Assembly: GCA_021809565.1 (NCBI GenBank)
Contig: JAJZKG010000011.1
Coordinates: 1-24,814 of the forward strand
Direction of reading: 5' to 3'
DNA: 24,814 nt
From: a bacterium
GTDB taxonomy: Bacteria > Patescibacteria > Dojkabacteria > JAKAPS01 > JAJZLI01
The first letter of the stretch is position 1; each line of letters begins with the position of its first letter. The notes below the pieces were generated by a model. The model had not been told where the DNA came from and made no database searches. It was given only the letters and a program-made list of their open reading frames with translations. Both the position numbers and the translations under genes were made by a program. This document shows, piece by piece, positions 6,966-14,816 of the stretch.

Positions 6966-7244
6966 TTATTTGTGTAATAATATAATATTTACTAAATAAT
7001 TTATAAACTTTGTTATATAGTTATTTATAAATGTTACAGAATTTATATAGATACTAAAATTCAATATAGGATATATAAATATTAGTATTATAGTAAAAAT
7101 TATAAAAGATACTAAAAAATCTATCAAAAAATTTTTAATAACAAATTTTCTAAAAATGAGAAATATAATAATTGCAGATATTATTGCAATAGGGTAATCA
7201 ATAGCAATATGGCTTATGATAGTTTCTAAATTATAAATATTCAT
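6966..7244 (-). CDS. Small membrane protein, unknown function
   Basis: This 92-residue protein is extremely hydrophobic, rich in Ile, Asn and Phe, with helices at about 15-32, 38-58 and probably 66-88. It has no recognisable family motif. It starts 3 bp after the stop of the PspC-domain gene (TAA-GCA-ATG), so it is translated as the last gene of that operon. The tight coupling suggests a shared membrane role with the PspC protein, but no function can be assigned. Its low-complexity AT-rich sequence leaves open a poorly conserved or degenerating gene. The single uninterrupted frame and operon position favour a real gene. Confidence 0.55.
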   Translation of the reverse strand: MNIYNLETIISHIAIDYPIAIISAIIIFLIFRKFVIKNFLIDFLVSFIIFTIILIFIYPILNFSIYINSVTFINNYITKFINYLVNIILLHK

Positions 7245-7247
7245 TGC

Positions 7248-7793
7248 TTATAAATATCCATTAAATGGATATGGGAGAGTCGTTGACAAATATTTAAATA
7301 ACCATTGTAATGCTAATGCTAAGATCATTACTAATATAAATATAAGTAATATTTGAACAAATGATAATCTACGTTTACTTAATATTGAAAGTATTCCAAA
7401 TATTATAAAAACTAAACCCCAAAATAGTGTTGAAGTGAGTATATGTAAAAAGTTTGTATTAGATAACAGGATTAAAATTCCAAGCAAAATTAAAAAATAA
7501 GAACCATTACGTTTGTCATAATTAATATTTAAATTTGTTGTTTTAGTTCTATCAATTATTTTAGATCCTATTTTAGAACTCTCTTTATTTGTTTTTTCTG
7601 AGTTATTAGTTTTTGGATCCATAGTTGTTGGCATAATAATAGCTAATATGAGGTAAAGTATAAAAGAAATACCTCCAGCAAAAATACCTAATACAAAAAC
7701 TATCCTTATTATATTTACCTCAATATTGAAATATTCTGATAAACCAGAACATACACCAAATATTAGTTTGTTATTTAAATCTCTTACAGGCAT
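7248..7793 (-). CDS. PspC-domain membrane protein
   Basis: In this 181-residue protein the first about 58 residues form a PspC domain. RDLNNKLIFGVCSGLSEYFN is the amphipathic start, followed by a conserved helix pair ending LILAIIMP. A polar charged linker follows (about 59-97), then three hydrophobic helices at about 99-112, 117-137 and 145-165. PspC proteins belong to the phage-shock envelope stress response, where PspC is an inner-membrane sensor or toxin-neutralising partner. No pspA is visible in this window. The ATG at 7793 lies 6 nt after a near-consensus promoter -10, which supports this start and independent transcription from the upstream ATPase gene. Confidence 0.85.
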   Translation of the reverse strand: MPVRDLNNKLIFGVCSGLSEYFNIEVNIIRIVFVLGIFAGGISFILYLILAIIMPTTMDPKTNNSEKTNKESSKIGSKIIDRTKTTNLNINYDKRNGSYFLILLGILILLSNTNFLHILTSTLFWGLVFIIFGILSILSKRRLSFVQILLIFILVMILALALQWLFKYLSTTLPYPFNGYL

Positions 7794-7799
7794 ATTATT

Positions 7800-7828
7800 A
7801 TTGTAATAAAATATTGGTTCTATTGCAA
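7800..7828 (-). promoter_or_regulatory. Promoter of the PspC-domain gene
   Basis: On the minus strand TTGCAA (7828-7823), a 17-bp spacer and TACAAT (7805-7800) form one of the best promoters in the window. The -10 ends 6 nt before the ATG at 7793, so the mRNA should be leaderless. It sits in the 48-bp gap after the ATPase gene, giving the PspC pair its own regulation. Confidence 0.65.
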
Positions 7829-7841
7829 ATTTTAAAAATGT

Positions 7842-10106
7842 TTAATTCTTTGCCCATCTTAATATCTTGTCCTCAATTTCAGCTTTATTTCTTGTATATC
7901 TTTCTCTGGAAACTTTTATCACTTTATCTTTATTATCATTTTTGACATATCTAAGGTCTTCAGATATTGCACTAAATGGAGTAGATATCATACCATCAAT
8001 CATCAATTTTGTATAAAAGTGATGTTTTTCTAAAGATATAAGATCTTCTTGTGAAAATACTGGCATAAATTCTTTTTCAAGTTCTCCTGCATCTTGAGGC
8101 CCCACAACAAAACATATAGTGGTTCCTATATTTCCAAAGATAGCGTCTTTTATATCAAGGTCTAATTGGGCTATGTATTGATGTGCTAAAATCAGATTCA
8201 ATCTAAACTTTCTGGCTTCAGATAATATTTTTGCAAAAGCATTAGTTGCAAAAACTTGGAATTCATCAACATAAAGATAAAAATCATTCCTCTTCTCCTC
8301 ATCGCTTATTTTTATTCTACTCATTGCTGCAGATTGCAATCTTGTGATTAGCATTCCACCAAACAATGAAGCTTGCTCTTCCCCTATTTTACCTTGAGAC
8401 AGATTTACAATTAGAATTTTATTATTATTCATTATTTCTTCAAGATCTATTGTTGATGTTACCTGTCCTACAATATTTCTCATTGTCTGACTAGATAGAA
8501 ATCTCCCAACCTTGTTTTGTATTGGTGCTATTGCTTCAGAAGCGAGCCTGGGATTTTTTTCCATTGCAGTATATTCCTCATTCCAAAACCTTAGAAGTAT
8601 AGGATCATCTATTTGTTTTAAAACTTTTTCTCTATATTTCTTATCTACAAGAATTCTTTGTATCCCAAGCAGAGATGTATTATCTACTTGAATTAGAGTA
8701 AGGATGCAATTATGTAAAAGGTATTCAAGTCTTGGTCCCCAAGAATCAAAGTGCTTTTTGAAAACTGATACTATATTATCTGCAACAAGATCTTTTAAAG
8801 TTAAATCTTTTAACTCTAAAAGGTTTATAGAGACAGGGTGCTCAGTATCTGAAGGATCAATTATAACAACATCATTTATTCTTTGAGGAGGTATAAAATT
8901 GAGGATATCTTCTACTAGATCTCCATGAGGATCAAATATTCCAACCCCTTTACCATTTATAATATCTTGAATCACCATATTCTTTATCATTGTAGATTTT
9001 CCAGTACCTGTTTTTCCTAATATATACATGTGTCGTCTTCGATCCTCTGTTTTGATTCCAAACCTCTTACTTATACCTCTAAAAGATGTTATACCAATAT
9101 AATTAACATTCTCTGTTGGAAGATTTATTGGTGGTTCTGCTTTTTTTGCTTTAGAATATATTATAGAAGGTGTTTCTACTGATAGGTCAGGTAAATGGTA
9201 TAAAGATGCTACTTCCTCTGTATTTAGTATTGTTGATATTTTTTTACCCATATATCTATCTATAAATTGTTTATATATGATATGTCCTTTATCTTTAGAT
9301 TTTTTTACATCAAAAGAATTTAAATGAGGATAGTTATATTGATTGAATGCTGCTTGTATATGAGATGTGGTATTTTTAGGCTCATAGCTATCATTTGATA
9401 AAGAGATAATTCTGATTAAAACTTCATATCCTACTTTTGTTATTTTCTTCTCTATTTCTGATAGAGCCCCCTCCTCCAAACTTGATAAAGCAGGTTTTGT
9501 TTGTTGTGTAGTTTTATTTTTGTTTGATACTATTTCACTTGTGAAAAGCTTTAATAGGGATGTAGTCATATTAGATCCAAGATCTCCTCCTTTTCCCTTT
9601 TTACTGTTAATATATTTTTTTGCTTTATTATGCCAATCACCATTAATAGGTCTTAATAATATTTGTATAGAAGAAAGATTATCAGAATTATCCTTTATCA
9701 TGGCATTAGTTAATGCTGATAAAGGATCAACATCAAAATTAGCAAAAGTCTTAATAGGTAGTATGAAATTTTTCTTTAATGATATTTCTGATATTGCAAA
9801 ATACTTGAAGTACTTAAAAGATTCAGTATAATCATTCACTTCATCAATCTCTGCATGTGGGTATTGTGCATATATTTGACCTATTACAAAGTCTTTATAA
9901 TTTTTTGTTGTTATAGCAAAAAATAAAATTCCAGTTTTTGATGATACTATCTCGAAACCTATATGTTCTATTGATTTTTTATTATCACCAATAATACCAT
10001 GTAGAGAAGCAAACATTTGTTCTGCAGCTAGGGGTGTTTTATCATTGTTCTTTGGAACAGCAATCTTAAGTATTACTTTATTATCTATTACTTCATTTAT
10101 CTTCAT
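7842..10106 (-). CDS. VirD4/TraG-like (TraM-recognition) DNA-pump ATPase
   Basis: This 754-residue protein has a C-terminal FtsK/HerA/VirD4-type ATPase. Walker A GKTGTGKST is at 364-372, followed by IFDPHGDLVEDIL at 390-402. Walker B LYVDEFQ is at 611-617 (Asp614, Glu615), followed by ARKFRLNLILAHQY at 631-644, the TraD/TraG sensor region. The N-terminal about 340 residues are not a known membrane anchor: no hydrophobic helix is seen, so the protein is probably soluble or peripheral. Proteins of this layout are widespread in Patescibacteria as stand-alone genes and are usually labelled type IV secretion DNA-binding proteins. No VirB or relaxase genes lie nearby. The start ATG overlaps the stop of the upstream antiporter (ATGA), indicating translational coupling. 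Roles in DNA uptake, DNA or protein export, or chromosome handling are all possible. Confidence 0.8.
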   Translation of the reverse strand: MKINEVIDNKVILKIAVPKNNDKTPLAAEQMFASLHGIIGDNKKSIEHIGFEIVSSKTGILFFAITTKNYKDFVIGQIYAQYPHAEIDEVNDYTESFKYFKYFAISEISLKKNFILPIKTFANFDVDPLSALTNAMIKDNSDNLSSIQILLRPINGDWHNKAKKYINSKKGKGGDLGSNMTTSLLKLFTSEIVSNKNKTTQQTKPALSSLEEGALSEIEKKITKVGYEVLIRIISLSNDSYEPKNTTSHIQAAFNQYNYPHLNSFDVKKSKDKGHIIYKQFIDRYMGKKISTILNTEEVASLYHLPDLSVETPSIIYSKAKKAEPPINLPTENVNYIGITSFRGISKRFGIKTEDRRRHMYILGKTGTGKSTMIKNMVIQDIINGKGVGIFDPHGDLVEDILNFIPPQRINDVVIIDPSDTEHPVSINLLELKDLTLKDLVADNIVSVFKKHFDSWGPRLEYLLHNCILTLIQVDNTSLLGIQRILVDKKYREKVLKQIDDPILLRFWNEEYTAMEKNPRLASEAIAPIQNKVGRFLSSQTMRNIVGQVTSTIDLEEIMNNNKILIVNLSQGKIGEEQASLFGGMLITRLQSAAMSRIKISDEEKRNDFYLYVDEFQVFATNAFAKILSEARKFRLNLILAHQYIAQLDLDIKDAIFGNIGTTICFVVGPQDAGELEKEFMPVFSQEDLISLEKHHFYTKLMIDGMISTPFSAISEDLRYVKNDNKDKVIKVSRERYTRNKAEIEDKILRWAKN

Positions 10107-11794
10107 AACGTATTTGTACTCTCAAACGATAGTCTTAAATCTGCTTTGCCTTTACCAAGGTATCTTAAAAGTAAGTCTGCTATTGTTATGGCGGTTTCCT
10201 TCTCAGGTTCTATCACATATTCTACTCCAGATTGTAGCAAAATATCTTTATGATGAGGAAGATGAGAACGAGCAATAATTTTAATAGCTGGATTTACACT
10301 TTTTGATATTTGAGCTATTTTATAATTAATTTCTATATCGGGAGTTGTTATTATCATTATTTTTGCATGTGAAATATCTGCCACTTTTAAGATATCTATA
10401 CTATCTGCATTCCCGTATATAAAATTCACATTATGACTATTATGCTCTTCCATTATACTCTTATTAAAATCTATAACACTGCATTCTACATTATTTTTCT
10501 TCAGGATATCTACTATTTGTCTCCCTACTCTTCCATATCCTGCAATAATAATTTCTTTATGTTTCTCTTTATGAATACTATTTTTAATTTTGCGATCAAA
10601 AAGTTTGCTGTGTAAAAAATGTAAGTGTTTGTCTATGAATAAACTTAATTTATCATATATATTTGTATTTCTTTTAATCATGACCGGTGTTAATATCATA
10701 GTTAATATTGTTACTGAGAGTAAAAGATGATATGAAAATGCAGATATTATATGTCCTTGGTAAGCAACTGTGCCTATTACAAAAGAAAATTCTCCTGCTT
10801 GAAACATATTTAATGCAACAACAAAAGATGTCATAGAATGAAATTTATATATTTTTAACTCTGTATAAGTTGTGGCAACTTTTATAAAAATTATTAATAA
10901 TGCTATAAGTATTATCATTAAGAAGTTGTCTATTATAAAATAAAGTGGTGTGACTGCACCTATAAGAACGAAAAAGAATACTGAAAATAGATCTTTAAAA
11001 GGTTTTATTTCCGAGGCTATTTGATGATTCATCATACCTTTAGATATTATTAGTCCAGCCATAAAAGCTGCAATAATAGGTGATATTCCAAAATATGATG
11101 ATATTACTATAATTATGAATAGTATTGATATGACAGCTAATATCATGAGCTCTCTTATTTCTGTCTTGGCTATCTTAGCTAGTATATAAGGAATGATTAT
11201 CAAACCCAAATAATACAATATTAGGAAAATAAGTATACTTTTTAGAATGGCTATCAGTATTGGTATTAGGACACTTCCTCCTGATATATTTAGATTAGTT
11301 AAAAAAACAAGAAGTGGAATAGTTAATATATCTTGTACCATTAACCATGAGAATGTTATTTCTCCCTCTTGTGAATAATTCCTATCAAGATCTTTTAAGA
11401 CTTTGGTAACAATTATTGTTGAACTCATTGCAAAAGCTGATCCAATAACAAAAGCAGGAATTATAGTAAGTCCAAAAAATAGAAATATAACAGTTAAGAT
11501 TAGCGAAGTTAAGAGGGTTTGCAGTATAGTTCCAGTTATGATTATTTTTTTGTAATTTAGAATTTTTGAAAGTGAGAATTCTGTTCCATTTGAGAAGACT
11601 AATAAAGCAACTCCAATATATGCGAGGCTATTTAAATAACTTTGTGAAGAGTGGGATGATATCACAAATGAACCTAGGATTAATCCTATTATTATGTATC
11701 CAACAATAATATACTGATTAAATCTTGAAGCAATATATCCCCCTATAAGTGCTGAGGCAAGTATTATTGTTGTATATGTAATAAGAATACTCAT
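10103..11794 (-). CDS. CPA2 cation/proton antiporter with RCK domain (KefB-like)
   Basis: This 563-residue protein has a CPA2 transporter domain of about 12 hydrophobic helices (1-375). It includes the family blocks GSAFAMSSTIIVTKVL at 118-133 and MVQDILTIPLLVFL at 152-165, the latter carrying the conserved Asp of the ion site. After a charged linker, a cytoplasmic TrkA-N/RCK domain begins at about 412 with the dinucleotide fold GYGRVG at 419-424 and its acidic partner in VIDFN (Asp442). A complete TrkA-C domain is absent; the protein ends soon after the Rossmann-like domain at 563. The role is K+ (or Na+)/H+ exchange gated by nucleotide or redox state. The gene has its own promoter, an AAAGG ribosome binding site, and a 4-bp overlap with the downstream ATPase gene. 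Confidence 0.88.
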   Translation of the reverse strand: MSILITYTTIILASALIGGYIASRFNQYIIVGYIIIGLILGSFVISSHSSQSYLNSLAYIGVALLVFSNGTEFSLSKILNYKKIIITGTILQTLLTSLILTVIFLFFGLTIIPAFVIGSAFAMSSTIIVTKVLKDLDRNYSQEGEITFSWLMVQDILTIPLLVFLTNLNISGGSVLIPILIAILKSILIFLILYYLGLIIIPYILAKIAKTEIRELMILAVISILFIIIVISSYFGISPIIAAFMAGLIISKGMMNHQIASEIKPFKDLFSVFFFVLIGAVTPLYFIIDNFLMIILIALLIIFIKVATTYTELKIYKFHSMTSFVVALNMFQAGEFSFVIGTVAYQGHIISAFSYHLLLSVTILTMILTPVMIKRNTNIYDKLSLFIDKHLHFLHSKLFDRKIKNSIHKEKHKEIIIAGYGRVGRQIVDILKKNNVECSVIDFNKSIMEEHNSHNVNFIYGNADSIDILKVADISHAKIMIITTPDIEINYKIAQISKSVNPAIKIIARSHLPHHKDILLQSGVEYVIEPEKETAITIADLLLRYLGKGKADLRLSFESTNTL

Positions 11795-11816
11795 TGATTA
11801 TACCTTTATTGCCACA

Positions 11817-11845
11817 ATTCTATATGAAATTATAATCTTTATCAA
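11817..11845 (-). promoter_or_regulatory. Promoter of the antiporter-ATPase operon
   Basis: On the minus strand TTGATA (11845-11840), a 17-bp spacer and TAGAAT (11822-11817) precede a leader of about 16 nt containing AAAGG 8 nt before the ATG at 11794. A second TATAAT ends only 2 nt before the ATG and is probably too close to serve this start. Confidence 0.5.
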
Positions 11846-11882
11846 TAAATAAGTATTGTATATTGGATTTATGTTATTGATT

Positions 11883-12245
11883 TTATTCGTTCAAATATCT
11901 TTGTATCTCTTCAACAACCTGAGTTGGTAATAATTCTGCTTTAATCAAGTATCCATCAGCTCCATTAGCATATGCATCATTTACAACTGCTGGTATATCA
12001 ACATTGGTAAGCATTACAACTTTTTGTTTTTTATCCTTTGCTTTGGCTTTTTTAAGTAAATCAATACCTGACATATCTGGAAGCATAATATCCAATATAA
12101 TGAGATCAAAAGAATCTTTTTCAATGAGATCAATACCACTCTGTCCAGTTTCTGCTGATTCTACATCGTATTTATTATACTCCAACTCTTTCTTATAGAT
12201 ATTCAATATATCTTTATTGTCTTCTACAATTAATATCTTACTCAT
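11883..12245 (-). CDS. Receiver-only response regulator
   Basis: This 120-residue protein is a single CheY-like receiver domain with no output domain. Acidic residues Glu8/Asp9 bind Mg2+, Asp52 in LIILDIMLPDMSG is the phosphorylation site, and Thr80 and Lys102 are the conserved switch residues. It is therefore a fully competent phospho-acceptor. Its ATG overlaps the stop of the upstream kinase by 4 bp (ATGA), so the pair is translationally coupled. Without a DNA-binding domain it must act by protein contact, on a kinase, a transporter, a motor or another partner, or as a phosphate relay to an unlinked protein. It ends the minus-strand operon; the next gene starts 88 bp further on from its own promoter. 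Confidence 0.92.
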   Translation of the reverse strand: MSKILIVEDNKDILNIYKKELEYNKYDVESAETGQSGIDLIEKDSFDLIILDIMLPDMSGIDLLKKAKAKDKKQKVVMLTNVDIPAVVNDAYANGADGYLIKAELLPTQVVEEIQRYLNE

Positions 12246-13492
12246 ATAGGGATGTAAATTCTAAATGTTGTTCCCACTCCCTCAACTGATACGATTTCCA
12301 TATGTCCTTTATGAGACTCTATTATAACATTAGATATGTATAATCCAATACCATTTTTTTGTAGAGATTTCATAGTGTCAAATATATCTTGATTTTTGTT
12401 AAAAATATCATTGATTTCTTTTTTTGAAATACCATGTCCGTCATCTTTAATAACCATAGTCCAATATTGTTGCTCAATATTTGATTTAAAAGAAACTTCT
12501 TTTCTAGCGTTAGCAATGGCTTTATGTAATATGTTGGTGATAGCAATTTTCAGTTTATCATTATCGAATATTGCCATTTTCTTTGTAGGTATATTAAATT
12601 TTGTGTCCAAATTGACACCTTTAATTTTGAATGTCCATTTGAAGTCAAATGCTATATCGTTAAGGAAGTCATATATTATATTTGAAGATGGAGTTACTGT
12701 TACCTGATTATCCTGAAGTGATATTATATTAAGTAAGTCTTCACTAGATGTTTGTAATAATTCTATATTTGTTTCTATATTTAGAAGGTAATCTTTCTGT
12801 TTATCATTTATTGGTCCTACTCTATGATTGAGGATAAGTTCTATGTATCCTTTCATGACACTGAGTGGTGTTCTTAGATTATGTGAAGCCGCACCTATAA
12901 ATTCATCTTTCATTTTATTTAAATTTTCTTCTTTATTAGTTCTCTCAAGAGTATTTTGTAAGACCACTTGTGTAGATTTTAAATTCTCAGATAGCCATCC
13001 CGTGATGAGGGATAATGTTATTATGAACACAACTTTTACCAGTATGAATAAGGGGTTTATAGTCATCGTTAGGAAAGCAAAAGCTGCATATGAAAAACTA
13101 GCTGTTACGCCCTCTGCAAACGCAGCTACAAGACCATATTCTATTGTATCAAAGGCAATTGAAATTAAGATGAAAAGATATAAATCAGTACTTAAAAGGT
13201 TTGTATAGTATAGAAGTATTACTAATAATGCACCATCTATTGCAGATACAATACCTCCTACAGCTTCCTCGGGTAGTTTTCCTAGAGAAACTAATATCGT
13301 ACCTAAATTTCTATATACTTCAGATATCAGAAATATAAGGACTATTATAAAAATATCTACTATACTAACCTTAAAGTATAATGCAGAAACAAAAATTATA
13401 ATCTTAACAAAAATTCTTATAAATATTACATAAGCTACAGGAGTAGAGATTCTAGAGTCACTTTGAAATTTGAAAAACCCTTTTTTTAACAT
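12242..13492 (-). CDS. Membrane histidine kinase with altered N-box
   Basis: This 416-residue sensor kinase starts at the ATG at 13492; an in-frame TTG at 13504 lies inside the putative -10 and is less likely. Numbers here are from that ATG. About six membrane helices occupy 18-165 without a recognisable extracytoplasmic sensor domain, so it probably senses within the membrane. A short coiled linker leads to the HisKA domain with SHNLRTPL (His204), then HATPase_c. The N-box reads TNILHKAIANA: the first Asn (320) is present, but the second, the usual Mg-ATP ligand, is Lys324. The G1 box DDGHG (350-354) and G2 GIGLYI (381-386) remain. Kinase activity is therefore doubtful, and it may work as a phosphatase or as a partner for the adjacent kinase. 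It is coupled to the receiver gene by a 4-bp overlap. Confidence 0.87.
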   Translation of the reverse strand: MLKKGFFKFQSDSRISTPVAYVIFIRIFVKIIIFVSALYFKVSIVDIFIIVLIFLISEVYRNLGTILVSLGKLPEEAVGGIVSAIDGALLVILLYYTNLLSTDLYLFILISIAFDTIEYGLVAAFAEGVTASFSYAAFAFLTMTINPLFILVKVVFIITLSLITGWLSENLKSTQVVLQNTLERTNKEENLNKMKDEFIGAASHNLRTPLSVMKGYIELILNHRVGPINDKQKDYLLNIETNIELLQTSSEDLLNIISLQDNQVTVTPSSNIIYDFLNDIAFDFKWTFKIKGVNLDTKFNIPTKKMAIFDNDKLKIAITNILHKAIANARKEVSFKSNIEQQYWTMVIKDDGHGISKKEINDIFNKNQDIFDTMKSLQKNGIGLYISNVIIESHKGHMEIVSVEGVGTTFRIYIPI

Positions 13493-13502
13493 ACCTAATA
13501 CC

Positions 13503-13531
13503 AATTTATATTAAATATAAAAATAAGTAAA
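13503..13531 (-). promoter_or_regulatory. Possible internal promoter for the kinase-receiver pair
   Basis: On the minus strand TTTACT (13531-13526), a 17-bp spacer and TAAATT (13508-13503) lie in the 55-bp gap after the first kinase gene. They end 10 nt before the ATG at 13492. This would allow separate expression of the second kinase and the receiver. Confidence 0.4.
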
Positions 13532-13547
13532 GAAATAATATTTAAGG

Positions 13548-14804
13548 TTATTTCCTCTCTAGCGATTGCAGAATATCATTGATTGGAAATCTTAAAATAA
13601 ATTCTGTGCCTTTACCCTTTTCTGATCTTACTTCTATTTTGCCCATTTCAATATCTAACAAGTTTTTTACTAAATATAAACCTAATCCCATACCCTCAAA
13701 ATTTGTATCCATAATATCAGATGTTTTGTGATACTTATTAAAAATATTTTTTAATTGTTCAGGATCTATCCCTACTCCATAATCTTGTATACTTATAATT
13801 AAATCACTGACATCTGATTTTACATTTATATCTATATTTGCATTGTTGTATGAATACTTTACTGCATTATCTATTATGTTTTTTAATATTATTTTGATTC
13901 TATATTCATTTAAATTAACATCAGGCACGCCTTCATCATAGTGAAGATTAATATGAATATTCTTTGGTCTTACTTGTTCTCTAAATCCTTCTATTAACTC
14001 TGTTAATATTATTCGTATGTTAATTTTATTGTCTGATGTTTGCTCACCTATAGTAAGCATACCTACTATTTCTTCAATTATATTAGATAGTTTATCGACG
14101 CTAATTTTTAAAAGATTCAGATAATTTTTTCTTGTCTCATCATCGTCTGTTCCATCAAGTAGTTGTAAATATCCTCTCAAAGCAGCTAAAGGTGTTCTTA
14201 GATTGTGAGAAGCTATTATTGTAAATTCATCTTTAACATCTTCAGCACTTTTAGAATCTTTAATAGTTGATTTTTTTAGAACCATATCTTCTAATTTTGT
14301 AAACTTCTTTTGTATTAGGAAGTTGAATATTCCTATAGATATTATGAATAAAGATTGCAATGAATAGTAAATTAGATTTAGTGTAGAATACTTTTCAAAA
14401 TTGATAAAAAAATAAGCTATACCTATGATAAATGCTTCAGCAAGAATCGCTTCACTTTGGAATAGTAATGCATTTGCAAAAATTGATAATGCAAGGACAA
14501 TATCTCCTACCAAGAAGAGTATGCCAAGGTAATTTAATATAAATATAATGATTAATCCCTCAATGACAGAAGAAATCATTCCAATGAGTAAATTATCAAT
14601 GCTAAATGTATATATTAATAATGAGGATATAAACTTTAATATTTCATTTATAAAAATTGCAATAATTACTAAATAGAGTAGTGAAGGTGTACCAATTTTG
14701 GATAAATATAAATAAAGAGGATAAAGTGACAAAATTAGAAAAATTGCTCTAAAAAGATGTATTAAGAGTATATTATTTGGAATTTTAAGTTTTATAGGAG
14801 GCAT
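13548..14804 (-). CDS. Membrane histidine kinase
   Basis: This 418-residue sensor kinase has about six membrane helices between 12 and 165 and no obvious extracytoplasmic domain. A HisKA domain follows with ASHNLRTPLAALRGYLQLL (His200), then a complete HATPase_c. The N-box KNIIDNAVKYS has both Asn residues (309 and 313), the G1 box is DYGVGI (341-346), and the G2 box is GMGLGLYLVKNLL (371-383). It is a likely active kinase. Overall layout and the block around the His match the next gene (12242-13492), so the two are tandem paralogues. The residue after the phospho-His is Asn rather than the common Glu or Asp. AAGGA with a 9-nt spacer supports the ATG at 14804. The preceding glycosyltransferase stop is 12 bp away, so they share a transcript. 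Confidence 0.92.
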   Translation of the reverse strand: MPPIKLKIPNNILLIHLFRAIFLILSLYPLYLYLSKIGTPSLLYLVIIAIFINEILKFISSLLIYTFSIDNLLIGMISSVIEGLIIIFILNYLGILFLVGDIVLALSIFANALLFQSEAILAEAFIIGIAYFFINFEKYSTLNLIYYSLQSLFIISIGIFNFLIQKKFTKLEDMVLKKSTIKDSKSAEDVKDEFTIIASHNLRTPLAALRGYLQLLDGTDDDETRKNYLNLLKISVDKLSNIIEEIVGMLTIGEQTSDNKINIRIILTELIEGFREQVRPKNIHINLHYDEGVPDVNLNEYRIKIILKNIIDNAVKYSYNNANIDINVKSDVSDLIISIQDYGVGIDPEQLKNIFNKYHKTSDIMDTNFEGMGLGLYLVKNLLDIEMGKIEVRSEKGKGTEFILRFPINDILQSLERK

Positions 14805-14816
14805 CTATAGATTTCC

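Noticed and set aside
7842..10106. Integrated conjugative element
   Set aside because: No relaxase, VirB, integrase, attachment repeat or tRNA junction lies around the VirD4/TraG-like gene.
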